From Bacillota bacterium (GTDB taxonomy: Bacteria; Bacillota; Clostridia; Lachnospirales; Lachnospiraceae), in contig CABJAN010000007.1 in assembly GCA_902363515.1 (NCBI GenBank), forward strand, positions 62,001 through 126,000: a DNA stretch of 64,000 nucleotides, in the 5' to 3' direction. Position 1 is the stretch's first letter, and each line of letters opens with the position of its first letter. A program made the translations under genes and the position numbers. The notes below the pieces were generated by a model. It was not told where the DNA came from. It saw only the letters and a list, made by a program, of their open reading frames with translations, and did not search any database. Positions 8,567-17,539 of the stretch are shown piece by piece.

Positions 8567-8595
8567 AGTGTACTTGATTTGTCATAAAAAGTCAA
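8567..8595 (-). promoter_or_regulatory. Promoter of the thi operon
   Basis: TTGACT (8590-8595) and TACACT (8567-8572) are spaced 17 bases apart on the minus strand. The -35 overlaps the stop codon of the upstream regulator gene, and transcription would start at about 8560, right at the aptamer. Confidence 0.75.
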
Positions 8596-10010
8596 GGATT
8601 ACTTTTTTCCCAGACTTTTTTTAAGATTTTTATGGCCTGTGAAAGTTCTTTTTCGCTCATACAGGCATAGCCCAGAAGGACTTTTTGAGATGTTTTGGGA
8701 TTCCCTGAAATGCAGTATTCTGACAGTCCATATACCAGGATTCCAGCCTGTTTTGCTCTTATCACTGCTTCCTGTTCTGTCAGCCCATTGCAAAAGGCAA
8801 GCACCAGATGTACCCCTGCATACTCTCCTGACACCTGACAGATTTCTGCCATTTCTTCCTTTAAATATTTCAAAAGAAAATCGTGTTTACTCTTATAAAT
8901 TCCACGCATTTTATTTAAATGCCGCTGGTAATATCCCTCCTGTAAGAAGAGTTCCAATATCTTCTGATCCACCCTGGAAACCGTTACCGAAAACGGATGT
9001 TTCTGATTCTGGTACTGCTTCATGAGTTTTACAGGAAGCACCATATAGCTTACTCGTATAGAAGGCGCCAGGGACTTGGAAAACGTCCCCATATAAATCA
9101 CACAATCATGGTTATCAAAGCCCTTTAAGGCCGGAATGGGCTTTCCTTTATAGCGGAATTCACTGTCATAATCGTCTTCAATAATGTATCTTCCCTCCTG
9201 CTTTCCTGCCCAGGATAGCAGCTCCATACGTCTGCTTAAAGGCATCACAGTTCCCATGGGAAATTGATGGGAAGGCATTACATAAACAATCTCACCGTCT
9301 GTATGTTCCAGCTCCATAACGTTCAGTCCGCTGCCATCCTGCCCTACAGTTTTTACCTGAAATCCCATGTGAAGAAAGTCATAATAGGCAGTAAGATAAG
9401 TTGGATCTTCCATAATAATCTTCTTATTTCTATCCAGAATAGTTCCAAGAAGCATTAAAAGATAATCGTTTCCGGCGCCAATGAGAATCTGCTCTGCACT
9501 GCAATGAACCCCTCTTGCCTGGTACAGATAATCTGCGATTTCCTGTCGAAATCCCGGCTCTCCCCAGGGATTTCCAAGCTGGAAAAGATTACTGTCCGCC
9601 TCTTTTAAAACTCTTCTGGATAATTTCTGCCAGGTATTATAAGGAAAGCTCCTGGCGTCAATACCATTTAAGGCAAAGTCATAATCTGACCTTGCCTTAT
9701 CCTCTTCCTGCTTTAAAATTTTGTTATCCATTGCAGACTTTTTACAAAACGTATACAGTCCCTGGATATTACAAACATAGTACCCTTTACATGGTACTGC
9801 TTCCAGATATCCCTCAGAAACCAACTGGTCATAAGACAGTTCTGCAGTGCTTCTGCTGATAGAAAGACTCTTTGCCAGCATTCTGGAGGAAGGCAGCTTT
9901 TCTCCTGCCTTTAAGTGCCCCTGCTGAATCTCTGTCTTCACATATTCACAGACCTGTTCATACAGCGGAACTTCTGATTTTGAATCTAAGGGAATCATAA
10001 ATTCCTGCAT
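8592..10010 (-). CDS. MocR/PdxR-type regulator (GntR HTH fused to aminotransferase-like domain)
   Basis: A 472-residue fusion. Residues 1-75 form a GntR winged helix (VPLYEQVCEYVKTEIQQGHLKAGEKLPSSRML). The rest is an aminotransferase class I fold with the PLP-binding Lys in YMGTFSKSLAPSIR and the IIEDDYDSEF motif. MocR proteins sense pyridoxal phosphate or an amino-acid adduct and often control vitamin B6 or GABA genes. No pdxS/pdxT genes are in view, so the target is unknown. It starts 15 bases downstream of glnS and is probably co-transcribed with it. Its stop overlaps the thi promoter. Confidence 0.88.
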   Translation of the reverse strand: MQEFMIPLDSKSEVPLYEQVCEYVKTEIQQGHLKAGEKLPSSRMLAKSLSISRSTAELSYDQLVSEGYLEAVPCKGYYVCNIQGLYTFCKKSAMDNKILKQEEDKARSDYDFALNGIDARSFPYNTWQKLSRRVLKEADSNLFQLGNPWGEPGFRQEIADYLYQARGVHCSAEQILIGAGNDYLLMLLGTILDRNKKIIMEDPTYLTAYYDFLHMGFQVKTVGQDGSGLNVMELEHTDGEIVYVMPSHQFPMGTVMPLSRRMELLSWAGKQEGRYIIEDDYDSEFRYKGKPIPALKGFDNHDCVIYMGTFSKSLAPSIRVSYMVLPVKLMKQYQNQKHPFSVTVSRVDQKILELFLQEGYYQRHLNKMRGIYKSKHDFLLKYLKEEMAEICQVSGEYAGVHLVLAFCNGLTEQEAVIRAKQAGILVYGLSEYCISGNPKTSQKVLLGYACMSEKELSQAIKILKKVWEKSNP

Positions 10011-10024
10011 GGTTCTTCCCCTGT

Positions 10025-11704
10025 TTATTTTAATTTAAAGGAACTTTTTAAGGATACAATTCTGTTAAATACCGGGCTTCCTGGTTTGCTGTCATGACAG
10101 TCTGCACAGAAAAATCCGTTTCTTACAAACTGGAATCGGTCATAGGCTTCTGCTTTGCCAAGTTCCGGTTCCACCATACAATCCTTCACAACCGTAAGAG
10201 AGTTTGGATTCAGGTTCAGACTTCCATCCTCCTTGTTATAAACACCTTTTTCTTCGTCTACAATGTTCTCATACAGACGACATTCCGCCTTCACAGCAGT
10301 GTCTGCGCATACCCAGTGAATGGTTCCTTTGACCTTTCTGCCATCCGGAGAGTTTCCTCCTTTTGAAGCAGGATCATAAGTACAATGAATCACAGTAACA
10401 TTGCCTTCTTCATCCTTTTCCACACCGGTACAGGTAACAAAATATGCATTCATAAGACGTACTTCATTGTCCGGATACAGACGTTTATACTTCTTCACAG
10501 GCACTTCCATAAAGTCTTCCCGTTCAATATACAACTCTCTTCCAAAAGGAACCTGTCTGGAACCAAGTTCTGGATTTTCCATGTTATTTGGTACTTCCAG
10601 ATACTCCATTTCACCTTCCGGATAGTTGTCAATCACTACCTTCACAGGGTCTAAAATTGCCATCATACGAGGCGCTTTCATCTTCAAATCTTCCCGGATA
10701 CAATATTCCAGCATAGCATAATCTACAGAGCTGTTTGCCTTGGAAACACCGCACAGTTCCACAAATTTCTGAATGGATTCCGGTGTAAATCCACGTCTTC
10801 TAAGTGCTGCAATAGAGACCAGACGTGGATCATCCCAGCCATCTACAATACCGTCTTCTACCAGTTTTTTAATATATCTTTTTCCTGTCACCACGTTGGT
10901 AAGATACAGTTTTGCAAACTCAATCTGTTTCGGTGGATGTGCATATTCCAGTTCTCTTACCACCCAGTCATACAATGGTCTGTGGTCTTCAAACTCCAGG
11001 GTACAGATAGAGTGGGTAACACCTTCAATGGCATCTTCAATAGGATGAGCGAAGTCATACATTGGGTAAATACACCACTTATCTCCTGTGTTGTGGTGGG
11101 TCATATGTGCCACGCGGTAAATAACCGGGTCTCTCATATTAATGTTAGGAGATGCCATATCAATTTTAGCGCGAAGTACCTTACTTCCGTCTTCAAACTC
11201 TCCGTTTTTCATTTTTTCAAACAATTCCAGGTTTTCTTCCACACTTCTGTTTCTGTATGGGCTTTCTTTTCCAGGCTCTGTCAGAGTTCCTCTATATTCT
11301 CTGATTTCCTCTGCTGTCAGGTCGCAGACAAAGGCTTTTCCTTTCTTAATCAGCTTTACTGCTGCTTCATACATCTGCTCAAAATAATTGGACGCAAAAT
11401 AGAGGCGGTCCTCCCAGTCTGCGCCAAGCCATTTAATATCTGCTTTAATAGATTCCACAAACTCTACCTTTTCTTTTGTAGGATTGGTATCGTCAAAACG
11501 CATGTTAAACTTTCCATGATATTTCTGTGCCAGCCCATAATTTAATAAAATAGATTTTGCATGTCCAATGTGCAGATAGCCATTTGGTTCCGGTGGAAAT
11601 CTGGTACAAATTTCCTCATATTTTCCCTCTTCCAGGTCTTTTTCAATAATCTGTTCAATAAAGTTTTTTGAAACTACGGTTTCTTTCACAGTCTCTTTTT
11701 CCAC
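10025..11704 (-). CDS. glnS: Glutaminyl-tRNA synthetase
   Basis: A class I synthetase with the HIGH-type motif [17 protein letters not shown] and the GlnRS-specific [10 protein letters not shown] and [31 protein letters not shown] segments. The anticodon-binding beta-barrels form the C-terminal half. The GTG at 11704 is preferred because GGAGGA ends 6 bases upstream. An upstream in-frame ATG at 11848 would run deep into the thioesterase gene and add a non-family leader. The product is then 559 residues, normal for bacterial GlnRS. It charges tRNA-Gln directly, whereas many Firmicutes use the GatCAB route. Confidence 0.93.
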   Translation of the reverse strand: MEKETVKETVVSKNFIEQIIEKDLEEGKYEEICTRFPPEPNGYLHIGHAKSILLNYGLAQKYHGKFNMRFDDTNPTKEKVEFVESIKADIKWLGADWEDRLYFASNYFEQMYEAAVKLIKKGKAFVCDLTAEEIREYRGTLTEPGKESPYRNRSVEENLELFEKMKNGEFEDGSKVLRAKIDMASPNINMRDPVIYRVAHMTHHNTGDKWCIYPMYDFAHPIEDAIEGVTHSICTLEFEDHRPLYDWVVRELEYAHPPKQIEFAKLYLTNVVTGKRYIKKLVEDGIVDGWDDPRLVSIAALRRRGFTPESIQKFVELCGVSKANSSVDYAMLEYCIREDLKMKAPRMMAILDPVKVVIDNYPEGEMEYLEVPNNMENPELGSRQVPFGRELYIEREDFMEVPVKKYKRLYPDNEVRLMNAYFVTCTGVEKDEEGNVTVIHCTYDPASKGGNSPDGRKVKGTIHWVCADTAVKAECRLYENIVDEEKGVYNKEDGSLNLNPNSLTVVKDCMVEPELGKAEAYDRFQFVRNGFFCADCHDSKPGSPVFNRIVSLKSSFKLK

Positions 11705-11778
11705 GCCTGTTCCTCCATCTGTTTTTATTCTAGAAACTATACTACCATAAAAATTTTCTTTTTCAAAGGATTTTTTTC

Positions 11779-12228
11779 TCAGCTTCCGGCAATCATAAAG
11801 TTTGCAGTGGCCGTAGCAATAAGCTGTCCTGTTTTCTGGGAATGGCACTGCGCATGCACACTGCAGATACGTTGTCCTGCGCGGTCTGTCTGTGCAGTTA
11901 CCAGCAAAGCATCCTGAGCCATTCCAGGAGACAGATAATTTATATTTAAGTTAATGGTAGGAATAATCTGATTTTTACTCACACTACGTACAATCACCCC
12001 ACAGGTAGTGTCAATGGCTGCCGCAATGAGACCTCCATGCATGGTTGCCATATGATTCAGTTCCCAGCTCTGAATGGGGAAACGAAGGGTGACACTCTTT
12101 TTTTCATAATTACAGGAATAAAACTCCACCTGCATTCTGCTGTACAAATGGTCCGGAGCTTTAGGGTATAACCGCTCCATGCTCTCCCTTATTTCCCGTT
12201 CCATTTTTTCCTGCATGGTTTCTTCCAT
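11779..12228 (-). CDS. PaaI-type hotdog thioesterase
   Basis: A 149-residue single hotdog domain. The helix motif [18 protein letters not shown] carries the HGG...D signature of PaaI/YbgC-like acyl-CoA thioesterases, and [11 protein letters not shown] is the following strand. It probably hydrolyses an acyl- or aryl-CoA, but the substrate is unknown. It is flanked by truA (21 bases upstream) and glnS on the same strand. Confidence 0.85.
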   Translation of the reverse strand: MEETMQEKMEREIRESMERLYPKAPDHLYSRMQVEFYSCNYEKKSVTLRFPIQSWELNHMATMHGGLIAAAIDTTCGVIVRSVSKNQIIPTINLNINYLSPGMAQDALLVTAQTDRAGQRICSVHAQCHSQKTGQLIATATANFMIAGS

Positions 12229-12249
12229 GATTTCTTCCTCTCTTCCTTA

Positions 12250-12996
12250 TCAATCTTTGTTTTCATATCGGACTTCCAGCAAGGTCAGCCCCCTTGCCGG
12301 AGCAGTAAAACCTGCCAGTCCTCTGTCACATCCATTTAAAATTTCTTCCATGGTATCCGGCTTTCTCTCTCCCCGTCCTACTTCAATTAAGGTTCCCACC
12401 AGAATCCTTACCATATTATATAAAAATCCGTTCCCTGTAAAGGTAAGTATAATTTCCTGTGAAAGTTCCTGAATTTCGATGTTGTAAATCGTCCGAACCG
12501 AAGATTTCTTCATCTTTTTGTTAGAGCAAAAACTCTTAAAATCATGGGTTCCTTCCAGGATTTTTGCCGCTTTTCTCATGGCATTTACATCCAGATTTTC
12601 GTGAAGAGGACATTGATATTTCCGCTCAAAAACATTCTTGTGAATTCCTGCTGCAATGCGATAACAGTACACTTTTTCTCTGGCATTTAGGCGGCTGTGA
12701 AATCGCTCTTGTGCCTCTGTCACTCTTACAATCTCAATATCTTCCGGCAGATAATAATTGAGATATGCACAGATTTCTTCGCAGGTTTTCTCTGTTTCAA
12801 ACAAAGCATTTGCCACCTGTCCTTTGGCATGCACACCCGCATCTGTGCGCCCTGCTCCCTGAACAGACACCTGTTTTCCACACATTTTAGACAGCACATC
12901 TTCTATCTTTCCCTGAATGGTATTATCTGTATCTTTTTGCTTTTGCCAGCCTCCGTATCTGGTTCCATCATATTGAATATCCATACGATAATTCAT
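12250..12996 (-). CDS. truA: tRNA pseudouridine(38-40) synthase
   Basis: A 248-residue TruA. The opening MDIQYDGTRYGGWQKQ and the catalytic loop GAGRTDAGVHAKGQVA (active Asp near residue 52) are diagnostic, and NGFLYNMVRILVGTLIEVGRG is the conserved C-terminal motif. It isomerises uridines 38-40 in the tRNA anticodon arm. It lies between the AEC transporter and the thioesterase, with gaps of about 20 bases, in one transcription unit. Confidence 0.95.
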   Translation of the reverse strand: MNYRMDIQYDGTRYGGWQKQKDTDNTIQGKIEDVLSKMCGKQVSVQGAGRTDAGVHAKGQVANALFETEKTCEEICAYLNYYLPEDIEIVRVTEAQERFHSRLNAREKVYCYRIAAGIHKNVFERKYQCPLHENLDVNAMRKAAKILEGTHDFKSFCSNKKMKKSSVRTIYNIEIQELSQEIILTFTGNGFLYNMVRILVGTLIEVGRGERKPDTMEEILNGCDRGLAGFTAPARGLTLLEVRYENKD

Positions 12997-13015
12997 GATT
13001 TCTATCCTCTTTTTT

Positions 13016-13948
13016 CTATAAAATTTTCTGATAAAATGCCACCATAACCGGCATGGTAAGAATGCTTAAAATCACTGACATCACGTTCACTGCTCCTGCC
13101 TGTTCTTCATGGTTATGAAACAGACTTGCCATCTGGGTTACCGTTGCTGCCACCGGAGCTGCGATTGCCAGAAACAGAATGAGCAGCACATCTTTTGCAA
13201 AGGGAATGGTCACTGTAACTTTGGAAATCCATAAAACCAGTATCATCAAAGCCGGACAAAACAGCAGCCGCCCTGCACAGACCAGCCAGTTTCTCCCTGA
13301 TAAAAAAACGCTTTTTAAATCCGCAGCCGCCATAATCATTCCAATCATCAGCATACACACAGGGCCTACAATGCCTCCCATAGAAGACACGGTATCTCCC
13401 AGGACTCCCGGCAGTTTTGTATTGGTAAAAAACAAAATAAGCCCTATGGCAATAGCAATAACATTGGGATTTCCCAAAATTTTTTTCACACTTACCTGAG
13501 ACTTTCCTCCAATTAAGCCTACGGTATGAGTCCAGAAGAAAAAAGTCTGCACCATAATAAAAGCGCAACAGTAAAAAACCTGTTCCTGTCCCAGCAAAGC
13601 AGAAACCAAAGGAATAATAATATTTCCTCCGTTAGAATAAATCACAGAGGCCTTTTCAATAGGACTCATGTTCCATTTCTTTCCCAGAAGCCCTACTACA
13701 ACAATAAACAGCACATGCATCAGCACTGCAAATCCGGCTGCCAGAAGAAGCCCCTTCATTTTTTCCGCTGAAAATTCAATCTGAAAACTGTCAATGACCA
13801 CACAGGGTACAATAATGTACAAGGTCAGGGCAGAAATCACCGAACTTTGACTGCTTTTTACAAGTTTCGTTTTTACTGCCGCAAATCCCATCAAAATCAT
13901 GAGCATCATGGACAACATTTGTCCCAATAGCAATATACTTAATTCCAT
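13016..13948 (-). CDS. AEC-family transporter
   Basis: A 310-residue membrane protein with about ten hydrophobic helices. It belongs to the auxin efflux carrier family: the N-terminal MLMILMGFAAVKTKLV, the NGGNIIIPLVSALLG crossover and the C-terminal AAPVAATVTQMASLF segments fit. In bacteria these carry malate, other organic acids or unknown solutes. It appears to be the first gene of the unit running into truA, thioesterase, glnS and the MocR regulator. Confidence 0.85.
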   Translation of the reverse strand: MELSILLLGQMLSMMLMILMGFAAVKTKLVKSSQSSVISALTLYIIVPCVVIDSFQIEFSAEKMKGLLLAAGFAVLMHVLFIVVVGLLGKKWNMSPIEKASVIYSNGGNIIIPLVSALLGQEQVFYCCAFIMVQTFFFWTHTVGLIGGKSQVSVKKILGNPNVIAIAIGLILFFTNTKLPGVLGDTVSSMGGIVGPVCMLMIGMIMAAADLKSVFLSGRNWLVCAGRLLFCPALMILVLWISKVTVTIPFAKDVLLILFLAIAAPVAATVTQMASLFHNHEEQAGAVNVMSVILSILTMPVMVAFYQKIL

Positions 13949-13992
13949 TTCTTTCTTACTATTCCATCCCTTCTTCCATTTTCTGCTTTTCT

Positions 13993-14031
13993 ATTCTATC
14001 ACGAATCCCCTGTTCTGTCACTGTAGAACAG
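13993..14031 (-). promoter_or_regulatory. Promoter of the AEC gene with inverted repeat over the -35
   Basis: GTGACA (14016-14021) and TAGAAT (13993-13998) are 17 bases apart on the minus strand. The arms CTGTTCT (14010-14016) and AGAACAG (14025-14031) form a perfect 7-bp inverted repeat around the -35, a possible operator. Confidence 0.5.
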
Positions 14032-14045
14032 AAAAGACGGTATAG

Positions 14046-14078
14046 AAAAAGGCCATTGCACTATGCAACAGCCCTTTC
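14046..14078 (-). terminator. Terminator after the XRE regulator gene
   Basis: The minus strand reads a GGGCTGTTGCA/TGCAATGGCC hairpin followed by TTTTTC, directly downstream of the regulator stop at 14083. Confidence 0.7.
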
Positions 14079-14082
14079 CTTC

Positions 14083-15165
14083 CTACTTACACATTTCTTT
14101 TAACCGGTTCATCCGTTCCTCAAACCGCTCATCTTCTCTTAAAAACGCCCCATCTTCTCCCTTCTCCACATTATCCAGGACACGCTCCAGAAGCACCCCA
14201 TAACTTTTTTGAATTTCTCCTGCTTCTTGCTTTTCGCTCCGCTCTATCTCTTGAAAAAGAATACTTTTTTCGTATTTTGCATTCTCCGGATTCATGAAAA
14301 ATGCCAAAAACTGCTCCAGAAGTTTCCAGGTCTCTTCTGTTTTTCTTCCTTCCAAAGCCAGGGTCAGAAGCGCGCTATATGGATTTACTCCAGGGATTTT
14401 CAACATACTTGCTATTTGATAATATATTTGCCCAATCTGTTTGGCACGTTCCTGTTTCCCCAGTTTTAAGCAGGTAAGTACATACATATCTATACTTGTC
14501 ATCAGCCCTGCCCCTTCCTTTAGCATCTTCATTTCCAGACATTCTTTTGCCTCTTCATACTTTTCCTGACGCATATAAAATCCCGGATAAATATCCTCTT
14601 TTTTGATATAGTTTTCCGGAAGCTGGCTTAATAAATCTTCTGCTTTTTGAAACTTTTCCTGGTTTATGGCATTTAAAACATTATAATAAATTGCTGTGTC
14701 TGACACTGCTCTCTCCGGGCTTTTTGCCGCATAGTCCAAAAGTTCCTGCCCCTTTTTTATAAAGGTTTCCCTCCACTTTTTATTGGTTTCACCTGCCATC
14801 ACAGCCGCCCCATTGTAAATACCTCCAAGGTTCAGGTAAAGCTGTCCGCAACCAGGATATTTATGAAGATATTCCTCCCCCATGGCAAAGGCTTCTTCAT
14901 ACTTTTCTTTAATAAGTTTCATGGAAATTTCATTGGCAAGACCTCCGATTTCTTCCTCGCTTAATTCCTCCTGAAAATTCAAAAGTGTATTCACATCTGT
15001 GCCCAAAAGTCTTGCCAGAGGGGCTAACAGCATCACGTCGGGCATCGAATTGCCATTCTCCCACTTGTTCACTGCCGGCGCAGATACTCCCAGCAAATCA
15101 GCCACCTGTTCCTGTGTCAATTTTTTCTCTTTCCGCAAACTACGGATTAATTCTCCTGTTTTCAT
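14083..15165 (-). CDS. XRE-family regulator with TPR-like sensor domain
   Basis: A 360-residue protein. Residues 3-60 form a Cro/C1-type helix-turn-helix (IRSLRKEKKLTQEQVADLLGVSAPAVNKWENG). The remainder is helical with repeated hydrophobic helix pairs (GEEYLHKYPGCGQLYLNLGGIYNG) that look like tetratricopeptide units. Such regulators usually bind a peptide or partner protein. It stands alone, with a palindrome upstream at 15241-15252 that may be its own operator. The adjacent sodium:alanine symporter could be a target, but this is inference. Confidence 0.82.
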   Translation of the reverse strand: MKTGELIRSLRKEKKLTQEQVADLLGVSAPAVNKWENGNSMPDVMLLAPLARLLGTDVNTLLNFQEELSEEEIGGLANEISMKLIKEKYEEAFAMGEEYLHKYPGCGQLYLNLGGIYNGAAVMAGETNKKWRETFIKKGQELLDYAAKSPERAVSDTAIYYNVLNAINQEKFQKAEDLLSQLPENYIKKEDIYPGFYMRQEKYEEAKECLEMKMLKEGAGLMTSIDMYVLTCLKLGKQERAKQIGQIYYQIASMLKIPGVNPYSALLTLALEGRKTEETWKLLEQFLAFFMNPENAKYEKSILFQEIERSEKQEAGEIQKSYGVLLERVLDNVEKGEDGAFLREDERFEERMNRLKEMCK

Positions 15166-15240
15166 ATTAAATTCCTCTCTTTGTTTTATTCAAGAGAAAA
15201 GCTTTTCTTCTTACTTACAGAATACAGGAAAAATCTCGTT

Positions 15241-15252
15241 TTCACAAGTGAA
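15241..15252. promoter_or_regulatory. Perfect palindrome upstream of the XRE regulator
   Basis: TTCACAAGTGAA is a perfect 12-bp palindrome located 76 bases upstream of the regulator start. Size and position fit an XRE operator, possibly autoregulatory. Confidence 0.4.
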
Positions 15253-15289
15253 GGGATTTTAACTTTCAGGCAAAAAAAGTAACTGTGTG

Positions 15290-16654
15290 TTATGTTTTTC
15301 TTTTTCCATACTGTACCTGTTTTCCAAGAAAAAATAAGGCTATGAGATTGGGAATTGCCATCATTCCATTTAATACATCAGACAATTCCCATATCATCTG
15401 CGGCGCCAGCATACACCCAGGAAGGGTAAGCAGACTATACACCAGACGATAGGTTTGCGCCCCTTTTTCCTTACCAAGATAATATGCCGTCTGCTCTCCA
15501 AAATAAGACCAGCCCACAATGGTAGCAAAGGCAAAAAGCACCGTTGATATTGCCAAAATCTGCTCTCCATAAGGAATTACCCTTCCAAATGCCATCCCTG
15601 TAAGAGTGGTTCCATCAATAGCTTCCAGCCCGTTTGCAATGTGATTTTGAAAGACTTCCGGCTCATAAACACCACTGACTAAAATAACCAGCGCTGTGAT
15701 GGTACAAACCACCATGGTATCAATAAAAATTTCTAAAATCCCCCACATCCCCTGAATTTCCGGCTCCTTTACATCCGACTGTGCATGAGCCATAACAGAA
15801 GAACCAAGCCCGGCTTCATTGGAAAAAATCCCTCTGGCAATCCCCATACGGACAGCCTGCCCCACACCATAGCCTGCCACGCCTCCTGCTGCCTGGCGCA
15901 GTCCAAAGGCCTCTGAAAAAATCAATGCAAAGGCTCCCGGAATCTCTTTTCGAAAAACAAAAAGTACCCCTATGGCGCCGCCCAGATACAGCACTGCCAT
16001 GAAAGGTACCAGTTTCTCCGTAAGTCCGGCAATCCGTTTCATCCCGCCTGTCACCACCACAGCAACGCCTATGGTACACAGAACTCCGGAAACAAAGGGA
16101 GACACATGAAAAGCATGTTCCAAACCTTTTGCCATGGCATTTCCCTGAACCATGTTTCCCATACCAAGAGAAGCCCCAAGGCAGCACAGGGCGAACGCCA
16201 CTGCCAGTGGCTTACATCCAAGCCCCCGCTCCATATAAACCATGGCTCCTCCTACCCATCTGCCATGTTCATCCTGATAGCGGTACTGAATTCCCAGATA
16301 ATTCTCTGCATAATTGGTCATCATGCCAAAGAAAGCAGACACCCACATCCAGAAAATTGCTCCCGGACCTCCAAACACCAGGGCTGTAGCAACACCTGTA
16401 ATATTTCCGGTTCCAAGAGTTGCGGCAAGAGCAGTACAAAAAGATTGGAACTGTGACATGGCATGGGCTTCTCCGGTCTTTCGCACTTCTTGTTTCCGAA
16501 AGAGAACCCCAAGGGTATTTCCCAGCCATATCCGAATACCGGTAAGCTGAAAAAAACCGGATTTTATAGTAAAACGGATACCCGTTGCCAAAAAGAAAAT
16601 CAGCATTCCAGGACCCCAGACAAAACTCTGGAGCATATGTATAAACTGAGACAT
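15290..16654 (-). CDS. Sodium:alanine symporter, AGCS family
   Basis: A 454-residue transporter with about ten membrane helices. AGCS hallmarks are the LGTGNITGVATALVFGGPGAIFWMWVSAFFGM block (residues 80-111) and IARGIFSNEAGLGSSVMAHAQSD in the middle. The family couples sodium influx to uptake of alanine or glycine. It appears monocistronic. Its upstream neighbour is the divergent GNAT pair, and only a weak 4-bp hairpin with a T run follows the stop. Confidence 0.92.
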   Translation of the reverse strand: MSQFIHMLQSFVWGPGMLIFFLATGIRFTIKSGFFQLTGIRIWLGNTLGVLFRKQEVRKTGEAHAMSQFQSFCTALAATLGTGNITGVATALVFGGPGAIFWMWVSAFFGMMTNYAENYLGIQYRYQDEHGRWVGGAMVYMERGLGCKPLAVAFALCCLGASLGMGNMVQGNAMAKGLEHAFHVSPFVSGVLCTIGVAVVVTGGMKRIAGLTEKLVPFMAVLYLGGAIGVLFVFRKEIPGAFALIFSEAFGLRQAAGGVAGYGVGQAVRMGIARGIFSNEAGLGSSVMAHAQSDVKEPEIQGMWGILEIFIDTMVVCTITALVILVSGVYEPEVFQNHIANGLEAIDGTTLTGMAFGRVIPYGEQILAISTVLFAFATIVGWSYFGEQTAYYLGKEKGAQTYRLVYSLLTLPGCMLAPQMIWELSDVLNGMMAIPNLIALFFLGKQVQYGKRKT

Positions 16655-16736
16655 AACAGGACGCCTTTCAGGGTTTTGTTCATGTTATGCTAAGAGAATG
16701 GGGAACATGATGAAAAAATGAAATTTTTATAAGCTA

Positions 16737-16765
16737 TTGCGCTTGTCTCAAATTCATTATATAAT
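16737..16765 (+). promoter_or_regulatory. Promoter of the small-protein/GNAT pair
   Basis: TTGCGC (16737-16742) and TATAAT (16760-16765) are spaced 17 bases apart. A strong GAAAGGAG ribosome site follows at 16775-16782, ahead of the ATG at 16792. Confidence 0.75.
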
Positions 16766-16791
16766 TTAAAAAAAGAAAGGAGCAAAATAAT

Positions 16792-16974
16792 ATGTCAACA
16801 TCTGTTTTTGAAAAAGAATTTGTATTAACAGACCCAGTATCTATAAGAAATTTTTTAAAGCTGGAATTGGATGACTCACTTGCTGCACCAATTTCTCAAA
16901 CTTCTTATACAGCACAAGAACGAGATCGGAGTGAAAAATTATTAAGCCAGTTCTTATCCCACTCAAAACATTAA
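16792..16974 (+). CDS. Small antitoxin-like protein upstream of a GNAT gene
   Basis: A 60-residue protein, MSTSVFEKEFVLTDP at the N-terminus and an ERDRSEKLLSQFLSHSKH tail. It does not show the classic DUF1778 ribbon-helix-helix pattern. Its 3' end overlaps the reading frame of a GNAT domain, and the pair layout (tiny gene with strong ribosome site, then an overlapping acetyltransferase) resembles GNAT toxin-antitoxin modules. The antitoxin role is inferred from this layout only. The pair is AT-richer than its neighbours. Confidence 0.6.
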   Translation: MSTSVFEKEFVLTDPVSIRNFLKLELDDSLAAPISQTSYTAQERDRSEKLLSQFLSHSKH

Positions 16975-17537
16975 TTACCAAGACAAACAGAGAAGCTGAA
17001 ATACAAGAAATTTTATCCTCTTTTTGTTGTACAAAAGATAAAGATATTGAGGATTTTCTTTTAACAAAAGCTGTTACTTTTGAAAAGTTAGGAAAAGCCC
17101 GCACATATCTGGTCTGCAGCAAAGAACAATTAGAAAATTCTTTCTGTTCTTCCCCTCTTATCATTTATGGTTACATTTCTATTGCACTAAAAGTTTTATC
17201 CTTATCTCCTGATTTTTCCAACCGTCTCCGAAAGGAATTAGATGGCTTCAGTGCCAAGCTACATGGATTCCCTGTCAATGCTTTTCCCTGCTATCTTATT
17301 GGACAGCTTTCCAGGAATTCTAATGTGCCAAACTCCTCTTTATCCGGCGAAAAACTACTTTCTTTTGCCTATGATATTATCCAATCTGCTGTTGACGTTG
17401 TAGGAGGCCGTTACATGATGATTGAGTGTTCCAATCACACAAAACTGATTCAATTCTATAAAAACAACCACTTTCAGGAATTAAATCCCTCCATATATTC
17501 TCAACAGCCCATGGTACAAATGATTCGTAAACTCTAA
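16938..17537 (+). CDS. GNAT acetyltransferase with non-standard start, overlapping the upstream gene
   Basis: The frame is open from 16935 to the stop at 17537 and encodes a GNAT-like protein of about 199 residues. It contains IEDFLLTKAVTFEKLGKARTYLV, GFPVNAFPCYLIGQLSRN (core beta-4 region) and the C-terminal CSNHTKLIQFYKNNHFQELN typical of GNAT toxins and relatives. No ATG, GTG or TTG lies ahead of the conserved core. The best site is ATT at 16938, 6 bases after GGAG (16928-16931) inside the upstream gene. Alternatives are a start at ATT 16941, a frameshift fusion, or a decayed gene. Confidence 0.6.
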   Translation: MIKPVLIPLKTLITKTNREAEIQEILSSFCCTKDKDIEDFLLTKAVTFEKLGKARTYLVCSKEQLENSFCSSPLIIYGYISIALKVLSLSPDFSNRLRKELDGFSAKLHGFPVNAFPCYLIGQLSRNSNVPNSSLSGEKLLSFAYDIIQSAVDVVGGRYMMIECSNHTKLIQFYKNNHFQELNPSIYSQQPMVQMIRKL

Positions 17538-17539
17538 TT

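Noticed and set aside
11705..11778. T-box leader ahead of glnS
   Set aside because: The short interval has no T-box sequence and no terminator/antiterminator pair.
11705..11848. N-terminal extension of glnS
   Set aside because: It overlaps the thioesterase gene and adds a Cys-rich leader unlike GlnRS; the GTG at 11704 has a good ribosome site.
16930..16974. Programmed -1 frameshift fusing the small protein to the GNAT
   Set aside because: No XXXYYYZ slippery heptamer exists in the overlap; an internal ribosome site is a simpler explanation.
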